Below, piece by piece: positions 8,300 to 16,575 of a stretch of 64,000 nucleotides of DNA. The DNA lies in contig NZ_CP087879.1 in assembly GCF_021442325.1 (NCBI RefSeq), forward strand, positions 3,138,017 to 3,202,016, written 5' to 3'. The stretch comes from Agromyces marinus (lineage in GTDB: Bacteria > Actinomycetota > Actinomycetes > Actinomycetales > Microbacteriaceae). The position numbers were made by a program, and so were the translations under genes. The notes below the pieces were generated by a model that was given only the letters and a program-made list of their open reading frames with translations, had not been told where the DNA came from and did no database searches. Positions within the stretch are counted from its first letter, which is position 1. Each line of letters opens with the position of its first letter.

Positions 8300-8605
8300 C
8301 TACCAGCTCGACTTGGTGATGCCGGGCAGCTCGCCGCGGTGCGCCATGTCACGGAAGCGGACGCGCGAGACGCCGAACTTCGTGAGCACGCCACGGGGGC
8401 GGCCGTCGATGGCGTCGCGCGAGCGCACGCGCACCGGCGAGGCGTTGCGGGGCAGCTTCTGCAGGCCGACGCGGGCGGCCTCACGGGCATCGTCGGTCGC
8501 GTTCGGGTCGACGAGGGTCTTCTTCAGCTCGGCGCGCTTCGCGGCGTAGCGGTCGACGACCACCTTGCGCTGCTCGTTGCGCGCGATCTTGCTCTTCTTG
8601 GCCAT
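8300..8605 (-). CDS. rpsN: 30S ribosomal protein S14, zinc-free form
   Basis: This 101-residue S14 belongs to the long form without the CxxC zinc ribbon: no cysteine is present. Conserved parts are [14 protein letters not shown] at the start and [27 protein letters not shown] at the end. It binds 16S rRNA in the head of the small subunit. It is last in the minus-strand rpmB-rpmG-rpsN operon, starting 4 bases after the rpmG stop. In many actinobacteria this zinc-free set replaces zinc-binding paralogues under zinc starvation. Confidence 0.97.
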   Translation of the reverse strand: MAKKSKIARNEQRKVVVDRYAAKRAELKKTLVDPNATDDAREAARVGLQKLPRNASPVRVRSRDAIDGRPRGVLTKFGVSRVRFRDMAHRGELPGITKSSW

Positions 8606-8608
8606 GTC

Positions 8609-8776
8609 TTAGCGCTCCTCTCGGAAGTCGACGTGCTTGCGCACCACGGGGTCGTACTTCTTGAGCACGAGACGGTCGGGGTTGTTGCGACGGTTCTTGC
8701 GGGTCACGTAGGTGTACCCGGTGCCGGCCGTCGAACGGAGCTTGATGATCGGACGGATGTCCTGCTGCTTCGCCAT
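8609..8776 (-). CDS. rpmG: 50S ribosomal protein L33, zinc-free form
   Basis: This small gene encodes 55 residues beginning [20 protein letters not shown]. The zinc-binding CxxC pairs of the other L33 form are absent; the positions read [16 protein letters not shown]33 sits near the exit site of the large subunit. The start codon shares its A with the rpmB stop (TAATG), so translation is coupled. Length and ends match the family. Confidence 0.96.
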   Translation of the reverse strand: MAKQQDIRPIIKLRSTAGTGYTYVTRKNRRNNPDRLVLKKYDPVVRKHVDFREER

Positions 8777-9012
8777 TAGAGCTTCACCCCACGAGCCTGG
8801 ATGTCCTTGATGACGGCCTCGATGCCACGGGCGTCGATCACCTTGATGCCCTTGGCGGACACGTTCAGGGTGACCTTACGGCGAAGCGACGGCACGTAGT
8901 AGGTCTTCTTCTGCACGTTCGGGTCGAAGCGGCGCTTCGTCCGGCGGTGCGAGTGCGAGATGTTGTGTCCGAAGCCGGGGACGGCTCCGGTCACCTGGCA
9001 CACTGCTGCCAT
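8776..9012 (-). CDS. rpmB: 50S ribosomal protein L28
   Basis: This 78-residue L28 starts [20 protein letters not shown] and continues with the conserved [12 protein letters not shown]. Only one cysteine is present, so the four-cysteine zinc site of the alternative form is missing. It is the first gene of the rpmB-rpmG-rpsN operon. The ATG at 9012 is preceded by GGAGGAAAG; a longer reading to 9144 is non-coding. A hairpin (GAGGGGCCG/CGGCCCCTC, 9032-9051) lies just upstream of the ribosome binding site. Confidence 0.97.
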   Translation of the reverse strand: MAAVCQVTGAVPGFGHNISHSHRRTKRRFDPNVQKKTYYVPSLRRKVTLNVSAKGIKVIDARGIEAVIKDIQARGVKL

Positions 9013-9150
9013 TGGTCTTTCCTCCAATACCGAGGGGCCGGACGGCCCCTCCCAAGGTCTCTTGTCTGCAGGCGGATCCCCTCCGCGCGAGCGGGAGATA
9101 CAGGGGATTCGTCCACGGTCCGGGCGGTGGAAGCGCCCAGCCAAACGTCG

Positions 9151-9156
9151 ATCTTA
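9151..9156 (-). promoter_or_regulatory. Extended -10 box of the rpmB operon
   Basis: The minus strand reads TGGTAAGAT about 140 bases before rpmB. The leader it would produce includes the hairpin at 9032-9051. No Zur-box-like palindrome was seen here by eye. Confidence 0.5.
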
Positions 9157-9185
9157 CCAGACCGGCCGGTGGCGGCCGAAATCAG

Positions 9186-9221
9186 GCGGATGCCGCGACA
9201 CGCGCGGCACGCGGCATCCGC
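9186..9221 (-). terminator. Inverted GCGGATGCCGCG pair after the gadB operon
   Basis: GCGGATGCCGCG (9186-9197) and CGCGGCATCCGC (9210-9221) form a perfect 12-pair stem with a 12-base loop, starting 5 bases after the stop of the YrhK-domain gene. It is one of several terminators built from the window-wide GGATGCC word. Confidence 0.7.
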
Positions 9222-9225
9222 TCGC

Positions 9226-9873
9226 TCAGCCCTTCGGGATCGTGCGGCGCGACAGCAGCGCCGCGACCAGGAAGCAGACCCCGCCGAGGAGCGTGCCGAG
9301 GTTCGCCCAGAGCAGGTTCACGTACGTGCCCGTGTCGGGCAGCACGTACGCCCCGATCGCCGAGAGGCCGAAGAGCACCGAGCCGACCATGTTCAGCCAG
9401 GTGCCGTGCCAGGTGCGCGCATCCGTGTCCCAGAGCTCGCCCCGCTCGTGGGTCGCGGCCATGGCCAGCGCGCTCGAGACCAGGAACGCGATCGAGCCGA
9501 ACGCGTCCGGGCGCCAGCCGACGCCCATCCGGGTCGGTTCGGCGATCGCGCCGAGCAGCGCGACCAGTGTGCTCCAGTTGAAGAAGAGGGTGCCGGCGAA
9601 CTGGACGGCCGACGCCCACCAGTCGTTGCGGTCCGCGCGCGAGACGCCGCGCCGCGGCAGGTGGCGGCCGCTGAGGCCCAACTGGATCAACGCGGCGAGC
9701 GTGAAGAAGATCGAACCGACGAAGAACGTGACGCCGACCCCGACGGGGCCCGCCCACTCCGCGTAGTTCGGGACCGCGCCGACGATGAAGCAGAGGGAGC
9801 CGGCGATGAATCCCCACGCCTCGCGGCGCAGGCGTCGCACCGTCGGCACCTCCCGGCGGGTGGTCTCGACCAC
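9226..9873 (-). CDS. YrhK-domain membrane protein
   Basis: This 215-residue membrane protein has two YrhK-like units. The first (about 15-75) contains GFIAGSLCFIVGAVPNY and FFVGSIFFTLAALIQL; the second (about 85-205) contains FAGTLFFNWSTLVALL and NLLWANLGTLLGGVCFLVAALL. YrhK proteins have no established function. The gene lies 13 bases after gadB with a GGAGG site before GTG 9873, so it is co-transcribed with glutamate decarboxylase. A role in acid or membrane stress is inferred from that context only. Confidence 0.85.
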   Translation of the reverse strand: MVETTRREVPTVRRLRREAWGFIAGSLCFIVGAVPNYAEWAGPVGVGVTFFVGSIFFTLAALIQLGLSGRHLPRRGVSRADRNDWWASAVQFAGTLFFNWSTLVALLGAIAEPTRMGVGWRPDAFGSIAFLVSSALAMAATHERGELWDTDARTWHGTWLNMVGSVLFGLSAIGAYVLPDTGTYVNLLWANLGTLLGGVCFLVAALLSRRTIPKG

Positions 9874-9886
9874 GTCGCCTCCCTGC

Positions 9887-11254
9887 TCAGTGGTGGAAGG
9901 TCTTGACGAGGCCCTCGTGCGGCATCGGACCGTCGAGGCCGTCGAGGAACTCGGTCTCCTCGCGGATGTCGCGCAGCAGGTCCTCGGCCAGGTCGCGGCT
10001 CAGCCCGTTCCGGCACACGATGCGCATGACGGTCTGCTCGGACTGGTCGCCGGAGAGCGGATAGGCCGGGACGAGCCAGCCCTTGATCCGGAGCCGCTCG
10101 GAGAGGTGGTACAGCGTCCACTTGTCGGTGTGGCCGGGCCTCAAGCGCCAGGCGAAGACCGGGATGTCGCGGCCGTCGGTGAGGAGCTCGTACGCGTCGA
10201 GCGCGGCGATCTCGCCGGAGAGGAACACCGCGACGTCCTGCGACGCCTGCTGGATCGCGCGGTACCCCTCGCGGCCGAGCCGAAGAAACCGGTAGTACTG
10301 CAGCAGCACCTGCGCACCGGGTCGCGAGAAGTTGATCGCGAACGTCGGCATCGACCCCCCGAGGTAGCTCACCCGGAACACGAGGTCCTCGGGCAGCGCG
10401 GCGGTGTTCCGCCACACCACCCAACCGACGCCCGGGTAGACGAGCCCGTACTTGTGGCCCGACGTGTTGATCGACTGCACCCGCTCGACGCGGAAGTCCC
10501 ACTCGAGATCGGGCTGCAGGAACGGCGCGACCATCGCGCCCGAGGCGCCGTCGACGTGGATCGGGATGTCGAGGCCGGTCGCAGCCTGGATCTCGTCGAG
10601 CTTCGCGGCGACCTTCGTCACGGGCTCGTACGAGCCCGTGTAGGTGACGCCCATGATCACGACGACGCCGATCGTGTTCTCGTCGACCACGTCCTCGAGC
10701 CCGGTGCCGTCCATGAGCGGGTGCTCGTCGCTCGTGTCGATGAACCGCATCTCGATGTCGAAGAAGTTGCAGAACTTCTCCCAGCACACCTGCACGGCGC
10801 TCGACATGATCAGGTTCGGCGTCTCGGTCGACTTCCCCGCCGCACGACGCGCGTGCTGCCAGCGCCGCTTCAGGGCGAGCCCGCCGAGCATGCACGCCTC
10901 GGACGAGCCGATGGTCGACGTGCCGATCGCGTCATCCGGGTCCGGCGCGTTCCAGAGATCGGCGAGGATCCGCCAGCAGTACTCCTCGATCGCCGCAGTC
11001 GCCGGGTACTCGTCCTTGTCGATCATGTTCTTGTCGAACGCGTCGTGGTACAGCCGATCGCCGTGCTCGTCCATCCACGTCGTCACGAACGTCGCCAGGT
11101 TCAGGCGCGCGTTGCCGTCGAGCATCGACTCGTCGTGGATGATGCGGTACGCCGTCTCGGGCAGCATCTCGCCGTCCGGGATCCGCGTGTACCTCGCGGT
11201 GGTCGCCTCGCCGGCCCGCGTGAACGTCGGCTCGAGCTCGTCGTCGTGATGCAT
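9887..11254 (-). CDS. gadB: Glutamate decarboxylase
   Basis: This 455-residue pyridoxal-phosphate enzyme converts glutamate to GABA and CO2, consuming a proton. The cofactor lysine lies in INTSGHKYGLVYPG, preceded by the HVDGASGAMVAPF motif of this decarboxylase family; the N-terminal PETAYRIIHDESMLDGNARLN is also typical. The ATG at 11254 starts the conserved protein; upstream sequence is non-coding. No GABA/glutamate antiporter gene (gadC) is adjacent; a YrhK-domain membrane protein follows instead. The likely role is acid resistance or GABA metabolism. Confidence 0.95.
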   Translation of the reverse strand: MHHDDELEPTFTRAGEATTARYTRIPDGEMLPETAYRIIHDESMLDGNARLNLATFVTTWMDEHGDRLYHDAFDKNMIDKDEYPATAAIEEYCWRILADLWNAPDPDDAIGTSTIGSSEACMLGGLALKRRWQHARRAAGKSTETPNLIMSSAVQVCWEKFCNFFDIEMRFIDTSDEHPLMDGTGLEDVVDENTIGVVVIMGVTYTGSYEPVTKVAAKLDEIQAATGLDIPIHVDGASGAMVAPFLQPDLEWDFRVERVQSINTSGHKYGLVYPGVGWVVWRNTAALPEDLVFRVSYLGGSMPTFAINFSRPGAQVLLQYYRFLRLGREGYRAIQQASQDVAVFLSGEIAALDAYELLTDGRDIPVFAWRLRPGHTDKWTLYHLSERLRIKGWLVPAYPLSGDQSEQTVMRIVCRNGLSRDLAEDLLRDIREETEFLDGLDGPMPHEGLVKTFHH

Positions 11255-11338
11255 GGTCCCCCTCCAGCCCTCGCGCCCGAACCTAGCGCCGACGCGGCCC
11301 GGCCGCGTCACCCGTTCTGGGTGAGATGGTGGAGACGA

Positions 11339-11373
11339 CGGATGCCGCGGGCCCGAGGGCACCGCGGCATCCG
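11339..11373 (-). terminator. Inverted CGGATGCCGCGG pair after proX
   Basis: CGGATGCCGCGG (11339-11350) pairs perfectly with CCGCGGCATCCG (11362-11373) across an 11-base loop, 44 bases past the proX stop and before gadB. It is a terminator for the proVWX operon. Confidence 0.7.
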
Positions 11374-11417
11374 CTCTTCGCTGCCGGGACGGGCCGTCGG
11401 GCCCGACCGAGCGCGAA

Positions 11418-12314
11418 TCAGGAGGTCAGCGAGTCGACGTACTCCTGGTTGTCGGCGATCCACTGCTCCACGATGGGGCCGTAGTCGTCGCTGTCGTTCT
11501 CGTTGAACATGACGTTCTCGAGCGAGTAGAGCAGCTCGCTGTCCATCTTGAAGCCCTTGAGCCAGCCGGAGAGCGTCGGGAAGTTCTCCTCGAAGCTCTT
11601 GCCGCCGAAGGAGTGGATGCCCTCGGCGTCGCCGAGCATGTTCTCGGGGTCCTCGAGGTCCTTGATCGGGAACGCGTCGTACGCCCAGTGCGGGCGCCAC
11701 AGCGTCACGGCGATGTTCTCGCCGCCGTCGGTCGCTGCGGTCAGCTCGGCCAGCATCGCCGGGGTCGACGAGGTGAGGTACTCCATGCCCTCGAGCCCGT
11801 AGGTCGGGATGACGCTCTCGGTGGTGACCCGGTTCAGGCCCGAGCCGGGCTCGATGCCGATGAGGCGGTTCTCGAACGCGTCGGCGTTCGCGGCGAGGTC
11901 GGCGAGCGAGTCGACCGGGGCGTCCTCGTTCACGGCGATGGTGAGCTTGGCGTCCTCGTTCCAGGCGCCGAGGTCGACGAGGTCGTCGCCGTACTCGTCG
12001 ATGTAGTCCTGGTGGGTGATGGGCAGCCAGGTGTCGAGGACCACGTCGTAGTCGTCGGTCGAGAGACCCGAGTAGACGGGCGCGACGTCGGCGTACTCGA
12101 GCTCGACGTCGTAGCCTTCGCCCTCGAGCACGGCCTTCCAGAGCTCGCTCGCAGCGATGCCCTCGTCCCAGCCGTTGAACACGGCGATGGTGACGTCCTT
12201 GCGGTCGCCGTTCTCGAGCGTCTCGGCGTCGCCGCCGGAGGTCGAGCAGCCCGACAGCACGAGTGCCGCGGCGCCTCCGAGGGCGAGAGTGGAGATCAGG
12301 TGACGCTTGGTCAT
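11418..12314 (-). CDS. proX: Glycine betaine/proline ABC transporter substrate-binding lipoprotein
   Basis: This 298-residue extracytoplasmic binding protein has a signal peptide with lipobox VLSGC (Cys23). The OpuAC fold is indicated by VTIAVFNGWDEGIAASELWKAVLE, the motif DVVLDTWLPITHQDY, and VTLWRPHWAYDAF, which carries aromatic residues suited to a quaternary amine cage. It would capture glycine betaine or a related compatible solute for osmoprotection. It is the last gene of proV-proW-proX, separated from proW by 155 bases containing hairpins. Substrate choice among betaine, choline and proline is not resolved. Confidence 0.92.
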   Translation of the reverse strand: MTKRHLISTLALGGAAALVLSGCSTSGGDAETLENGDRKDVTIAVFNGWDEGIAASELWKAVLEGEGYDVELEYADVAPVYSGLSTDDYDVVLDTWLPITHQDYIDEYGDDLVDLGAWNEDAKLTIAVNEDAPVDSLADLAANADAFENRLIGIEPGSGLNRVTTESVIPTYGLEGMEYLTSSTPAMLAELTAATDGGENIAVTLWRPHWAYDAFPIKDLEDPENMLGDAEGIHSFGGKSFEENFPTLSGWLKGFKMDSELLYSLENVMFNENDSDDYGPIVEQWIADNQEYVDSLTS

Positions 12315-12333
12315 TGCAGGGTGTTCCTTTCCT

Positions 12334-12435
12334 CCCGTGTGCTGTGGCACGGGTGTTGGGGATGTTCCGCGCGGGGGTTGCGCGGGTCCGGGGGCGGCGG
12401 ATGCCGCGTCCCGGGCATGCCGGGCATCGCCGTGC
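12334..12435 (-). other. Intercistronic hairpins between proW and proX
   Basis: CCCGTG (12334-12339) pairs with CACGGG (12348-12353), and a second GC-rich hairpin (CCCGG GCATG CCGGG) lies near 12410-12425 beside a GGATGCC word. Such structures often stabilise or attenuate mRNA between transporter and binding-protein cistrons, which are needed in different amounts. Confidence 0.4.
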
Positions 12436-12469
12436 CGCAGGGCGGTCGTGCGATGACCGGATGGTCTGG

Positions 12470-13429
12470 TTACTTCGAGCCGACTGGCGCCGTGGCTGCC
12501 GAGTGCTTCACGGGCAGGCCCGTGCCGCCGGTCTCGGCGAGATCGGTCGTCTTCGAGGCATCCGTCGCCTTCGCGGGCTCCGAGCCCCGCCGGAACAGGC
12601 GGCGCCGGCCCGTGCCGAGCGCCCCGGTGATCCGGTCGAGCACGATCGCGAGGATCACGACCGACAGGCCCGCCTCGAAGCCGAGGCCCACGTCGATGCG
12701 CGTGAGCGACTGCACGACCTGGCCGCCGAGGCCGCCCGCGCCGACCATGCCGGCGATGACGACCATCGACAGCGAGAGCATGATGACCTGGTTGACACCG
12801 GCCATGATGCTCGGCATCGCGAGCGGAAGCTGGATCTGGCGGAGGATCCGCGCGGGCGACGAGCCGAACGCCTGGCCGGCCTCGACGACCTCGCGGTCGA
12901 CGCCGCGGATGCCGAGCTCGGTCAGCCGCACGCCCGGAGCCATCGCGAACACGATGGTCGCGACGATGCCGGGAACGACGCCGACGCGGAACAGGATGAG
13001 TGCGGGGATCAGGTAGACGAAGGCGGGCATCGTCTGCATGAAGTCGAGGATGGGGCGGATGACGCGGCTTGCGAGGTCGTTGCGTGCCGCGAGGATGCCG
13101 AGCGGGATGGCGATCGCGACCGCGATCGCACTCGAGACGAGCACCAGCGCGAGGCTGTCCATCGCGTTGTCCCACTGGTCGACGCCCACGATCACCAGGA
13201 GGCCCAGCGCCGTGCCGATCGCGAGCTTCCAGCCCTTCGCGAGCCACGCGATGGCCGCGATCACGGCGATCACCGCCCAGAACGGCGGTGCGGAGAGCAC
13301 GAAGTCGACGGCGCCGTAGAACCCGGCGAAGATGGCGCGGATGACGGCGAAGAGGCCGTCGAGCGCATCGGTCAGGACGTCGATCGCCGACTCGACGATC
13401 GTGCCCAGGGGCAGGCGGAAGTCGTTCAT
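12470..13429 (-). CDS. proW: Glycine betaine/proline ABC transporter permease
   Basis: This 319-residue permease has about six to seven membrane segments. The cytoplasmic coupling loop reads VDREVVEAGQAFGSSPARILRQIQLPLAMP, the EAA-type motif of the ProW/OpuAB family. AIAIPLGILAARN and DFMQTMPAFVYLIPALILF are also family-typical. It forms the channel of the osmoprotectant importer with ProV and ProX. Its ATG overlaps the proV stop by four bases (ATGA). The C-terminal tail (about 275-319) is charged and variable. Confidence 0.93.
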   Translation of the reverse strand: MNDFRLPLGTIVESAIDVLTDALDGLFAVIRAIFAGFYGAVDFVLSAPPFWAVIAVIAAIAWLAKGWKLAIGTALGLLVIVGVDQWDNAMDSLALVLVSSAIAVAIAIPLGILAARNDLASRVIRPILDFMQTMPAFVYLIPALILFRVGVVPGIVATIVFAMAPGVRLTELGIRGVDREVVEAGQAFGSSPARILRQIQLPLAMPSIMAGVNQVIMLSLSMVVIAGMVGAGGLGGQVVQSLTRIDVGLGFEAGLSVVILAIVLDRITGALGTGRRRLFRRGSEPAKATDASKTTDLAETGGTGLPVKHSAATAPVGSK

Positions 13430-14835
13430 GCGCGGCTCCCCTCGTCGGCGGCGGAGACGGGTTCGGGTTCGGACCCGCCCGGCTCGGTGTTGCGGAGGGT
13501 CTCCGTGATGACGTCGACCGGCACGGTCGCCGGCGGGTCGACCGCGGGGAACTCGCCGGTCGTCGCGACGTTGCCGAGCGCGGCGAGCAGCGTCACCCGC
13601 GGCACGACGCCGAGCAGGCGCCGCTCGTCGTCGACCACGGCGAGCGGAAGCTCCTGCTCGACCGAGCTCTCGAAGAGCTCCGAGAGGTACACGTCGGGGC
13701 CAACGGTCGCGATGTCGTCGCGGACCGCGTCGTCGAGCCTGCGCGCTCCGCGCTGCACGAGACGCAGGACCTCGCGGTCGTGCGCCACGCCCAGCAGGCG
13801 ACGACCGGGCGCGACGACGAAGACCGTCGAGGTCTGCTGGTCGCGCATGATGCGCAGCGCCGCACGGGGTCCGGCCGACGACGACACGATCGCGCGCGGC
13901 GACTCCATGACGTTGCCCGCCGTGAGCACGCGGGCCCGGTCGACGTCCTGGACGAACTGGGCGACGTAGTCGTCGGCCGGGTCCGTGAGGATCTCCTCGG
14001 CCGTCCCGAGCTGCACGATGCGGCCGTCCCGCATGACCGCGATGCGGTCGCCGAGGAACATCGCCTCGTTCAGGTCGTGCGTGATGAAGACGATGGTCTT
14101 GCCGAGCTCCTGCTGGAGCTCGACGAGCTGCTCCTGCATCTCGCGGCGGATGAGCGGGTCGAGCGCCGAGAAGGCCTCGTCCATGAGCAGGATGTCGGTG
14201 TCCGCCGCGAGTGCGCGGGCGAGCCCGACGCGCTGCTGCATGCCGCCCGAGAGCTCGGAGGGCCGCTTGTCGCCCCACCCGCCGAGGCCGACGCGCTGGA
14301 GGACGCGCTCGGCGCGCTCGCGACGCTCCTCGGCAGGGACGCCCTGGATCTCCAGGCCGTACGCCGCGTTGTCGAGCACGCTCCGGTGCGGCAGCAGTGC
14401 GAAGTGCTGGAAGACCATCGACACGTGGTCGCGGCGGATGGCGCGGAGGCGCTTCGGCGACACGCCCGTGATGCGCTCCCCCATGACCGTGACCGACCCC
14501 GAGGTGGGCTCGAGCAGGCCGTTGAGCATGCGGATGAGGGTCGACTTGCCGGAGCCCGACAGGCCCATGACGACGAAGATCTCGCCCCGGCGGACGTCGA
14601 ACTCGGCGTCGACGACCGCGGCGGTGCCGAGGTGGGCGACATCGGCGCGCGAGGCGCCGGAGCGGAGCTTCTGCAGCGCCTCGGCGGGGCGCTTGCCGAA
14701 GAAGCGGGTGAGCGAGCGGACCTCGATCGCGGGTGCTGCGCGGCGGGCGGTCTCCGCGGCACGCTCGGCGACGGGGTCGAGTTCGGGTTCGGGTTCGGTT
14801 GTGGTCTCGGGGTCGATTGCGGGCGATTCGAGCAT
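13426..14835 (-). CDS. proV: Glycine betaine/proline ABC transporter ATP-binding protein with CBS domains
   Basis: This 469-residue ATPase carries Walker A GLSGSGKST (about 91-99), signature LSGGMQQRVGLARAL, Walker B ILLMDEAFSALD and the switch histidine in FITHDLNEA. A C-terminal region (about 320-445) shows two CBS-like repeats (for example TSTVFVVAPGRRLLGVAHDRE and ELPLAVVDDERRLLGVVPR). In OpuA these sense ionic strength or c-di-AMP. A nonconserved acidic N-terminus precedes the domain. It is the first gene of the operon; no strong ribosome binding site precedes ATG 14835. Confidence 0.94.
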   Translation of the reverse strand: MLESPAIDPETTTEPEPELDPVAERAAETARRAAPAIEVRSLTRFFGKRPAEALQKLRSGASRADVAHLGTAAVVDAEFDVRRGEIFVVMGLSGSGKSTLIRMLNGLLEPTSGSVTVMGERITGVSPKRLRAIRRDHVSMVFQHFALLPHRSVLDNAAYGLEIQGVPAEERRERAERVLQRVGLGGWGDKRPSELSGGMQQRVGLARALAADTDILLMDEAFSALDPLIRREMQEQLVELQQELGKTIVFITHDLNEAMFLGDRIAVMRDGRIVQLGTAEEILTDPADDYVAQFVQDVDRARVLTAGNVMESPRAIVSSSAGPRAALRIMRDQQTSTVFVVAPGRRLLGVAHDREVLRLVQRGARRLDDAVRDDIATVGPDVYLSELFESSVEQELPLAVVDDERRLLGVVPRVTLLAALGNVATTGEFPAVDPPATVPVDVITETLRNTEPGGSEPEPVSAADEGSRA

Positions 14836-15201
14836 GTGGTTGGGGGAACTCCGAGGCGCGCTCGGACGCCGGCCCGGGTGCTGTGCGGCCGGCAGGCAGG
14901 AGCGTGCTCGTGGTCACGGCCGGGTTCTCGCGATCCGGGAGACGGGCTCGAGCCGCGGTGCGTGCTGTGCCACCGGGGCGAACACCGAATCCAGCGCGCC
15001 CGGCCATCCGGGCCGGACACCACGCGGAGAACCGTACGACCCCGTTCGGAATCACGGGACGAGCCGTGGCGACCGGGGGCGCGGACTAGGTGGTCTGGTC
15101 CGAAGCGGACCGTCCTCCACCGTATCGGCGCCCCGGACAGGGCACAAATCGCCTGCACTGAATTCGCACTGATCAGGGGTTTCAGCGCGCTTGATCGGTC
15201 G
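14836..15201. other. 366-base upstream region of the proVWX operon
   Basis: No gene is supported here. A GGTCCG/CGGACC hairpin lies around 15095-15110, and an AT-richer patch with TGATCAGTGCGAATTCAGTG (minus strand) sits near 15155-15180. These could be osmotic control elements of proVWX, but no known operator or riboswitch was recognised. Confidence 0.4.
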
Positions 15202-16575
15202 TCAGCACCAGGATGGGCGCCCGCCGCCCAGGCGTGCGAGCGTTTCGCCCGTCGCGATGTCGACCAGCGCGGTCGTCTCGGGTCCGCCCGTCGACGATGC
15301 CGCGGTGACGGCGGCGGTACGCCCGTTCGGCGACGGGCACACGTCCGTGACATCCGTTCCCGGCTCGGATGCGAACAGCACGCGCGAACCGCTTCCGTCC
15401 ACGTACGCCACGACCCGGGTGGGCCGGTCGGCATCGACCAGCAGGACGTCGACGAGGTGCGCGCCGTCGGCGTCGAGCGGGACGAGCCTGCCCGGGATCG
15501 CGCCGTCGGGCAGCGCGGCCGACGGCACGTCGACCCGGCGAGCCGCCCCGGTGGCCAGGTCCAGCACGGTCGTGCCATCCGGGTCGGCCACCACCGCGGC
15601 CGAACGCCCGGGGAGCACGCCCCGCAGTTCGGCGTGCACGCCGAGGTGCGTGAACCCACCCGACCCGGCGTCCACGATGCCGACGCCGCCGTCGCGCAGG
15701 TGGACCACGAGCGACGCGCCGCCCGGCACCCACAGGGCATCGACCACGTCGAGCGGGTCCCCTGCCGCGTCGGTCACGTCGACGGGAGCCGACGCCGCCG
15801 CCCCCGCCAGCTTCAGGACCCTGAGCCGGCCCGGCGCGTTCGCCCCGCGTTCGGCGGACTCGATCCACGCGACCGTGGCCGACGTCGGCGAACCCGTCAG
15901 GCGACGCACCGTCGCCGCGCCGTGCAACGGCAGCCGTGCGGGTTCGTCCTGACCTGGTGCCGCGAACGCCAACGTCAGGGCGCCCGCAGCGTCGGCCTCG
16001 AGCGCGACGACCACCTCGGCCGCGAGCGCCACGCGCTGGATCCGCTCGGCACGGTGCACGGCCTCGGGCGATGTCGCCGAGGCCGTCGTCCGCTTGACCA
16101 GGTCGGGACCGGTCGGATCGCGTTCGAGCAGCAGCAGGCCCAGAGCTGGGGTCTCGAAGTCCGCATCGGCCCTCGAGCTCGCTCCGGTGGATGCCGCGAC
16201 CTCCACCTCGACCCGGTAGCGGGCGCCGTCCGCCAGCGGTTCCGCGAACCGCACCTCCACGATCCGGTCCGCCACGTCGACCTCGACCGGTGCGAGCGGC
16301 TCGGTCCGGATCTCGTCGACCGAATCGACCGGACGATCGAACCGGAACCGGACCATCGCTCCCGCCGCGGCCGACGCCTGGTCGACGGCCAGCACGGTGT
16401 CGAGCACGCGCGGTCCCCGTGCCGTTCCGGCGACCGTCGCCGCGGCACCGACCGTCGCGAGCACGCAGAGCAGCGCGGCCGCCGTCAGTCGGAACGAACG
16501 GCGGGCGCGTCGGCCGTTCCCCGGGCGATCGCGCGCCTGCTCGTGCCCGCGCTCGTGCCCGTGCTCAGCGGACAT
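15202..16575 (-). CDS. Hypothetical exported protein: membrane anchor, Ig-like domain, beta-propeller-like repeats
   Basis: This 457-residue protein is of unknown function. A histidine-containing N-terminus (SAEHGHERGHEQ) is followed by one membrane segment (about 28-50). Next is a region like the SbsA/Ig-like big domains (VRFRFDRPVDSVDEIR...VEVRFAEPLADGARYRVEVE, about 70-130), then repeats of the kind found in beta-propellers (VVDALWVPGGASLVVHLRDGGVGIVD; VCPSPNGRTAAV). It ends in GGGRPSWC with a terminal cysteine. Its ATG overlaps the upstream TIGR03943 gene by 11 bases, tying it to the zinc operon. It may be an extracellular partner of the permease, but that is inference. Confidence 0.78.
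   Translation of the reverse strand: MSAEHGHERGHEQARDRPGNGRRARRSFRLTAAALLCVLATVGAAATVAGTARGPRVLDTVLAVDQASAAAGAMVRFRFDRPVDSVDEIRTEPLAPVEVDVADRIVEVRFAEPLADGARYRVEVEVAASTGASSRADADFETPALGLLLLERDPTGPDLVKRTTASATSPEAVHRAERIQRVALAAEVVVALEADAAGALTLAFAAPGQDEPARLPLHGAATVRRLTGSPTSATVAWIESAERGANAPGRLRVLKLAGAAASAPVDVTDAAGDPLDVVDALWVPGGASLVVHLRDGGVGIVDAGSGGFTHLGVHAELRGVLPGRSAAVVADPDGTTVLDLATGAARRVDVPSAALPDGAIPGRLVPLDADGAHLVDVLLVDADRPTRVVAYVDGSGSRVLFASEPGTDVTDVCPSPNGRTAAVTAASSTGGPETTALVDIATGETLARLGGGRPSWC

Noticed and set aside
12470..15055. Single 861-residue open frame joining the proW frame to sequence upstream
   Set aside because: Only the last 319 residues match a permease. The rest overlaps proV out of frame; proW starts at 13429 with an ATGA overlap.
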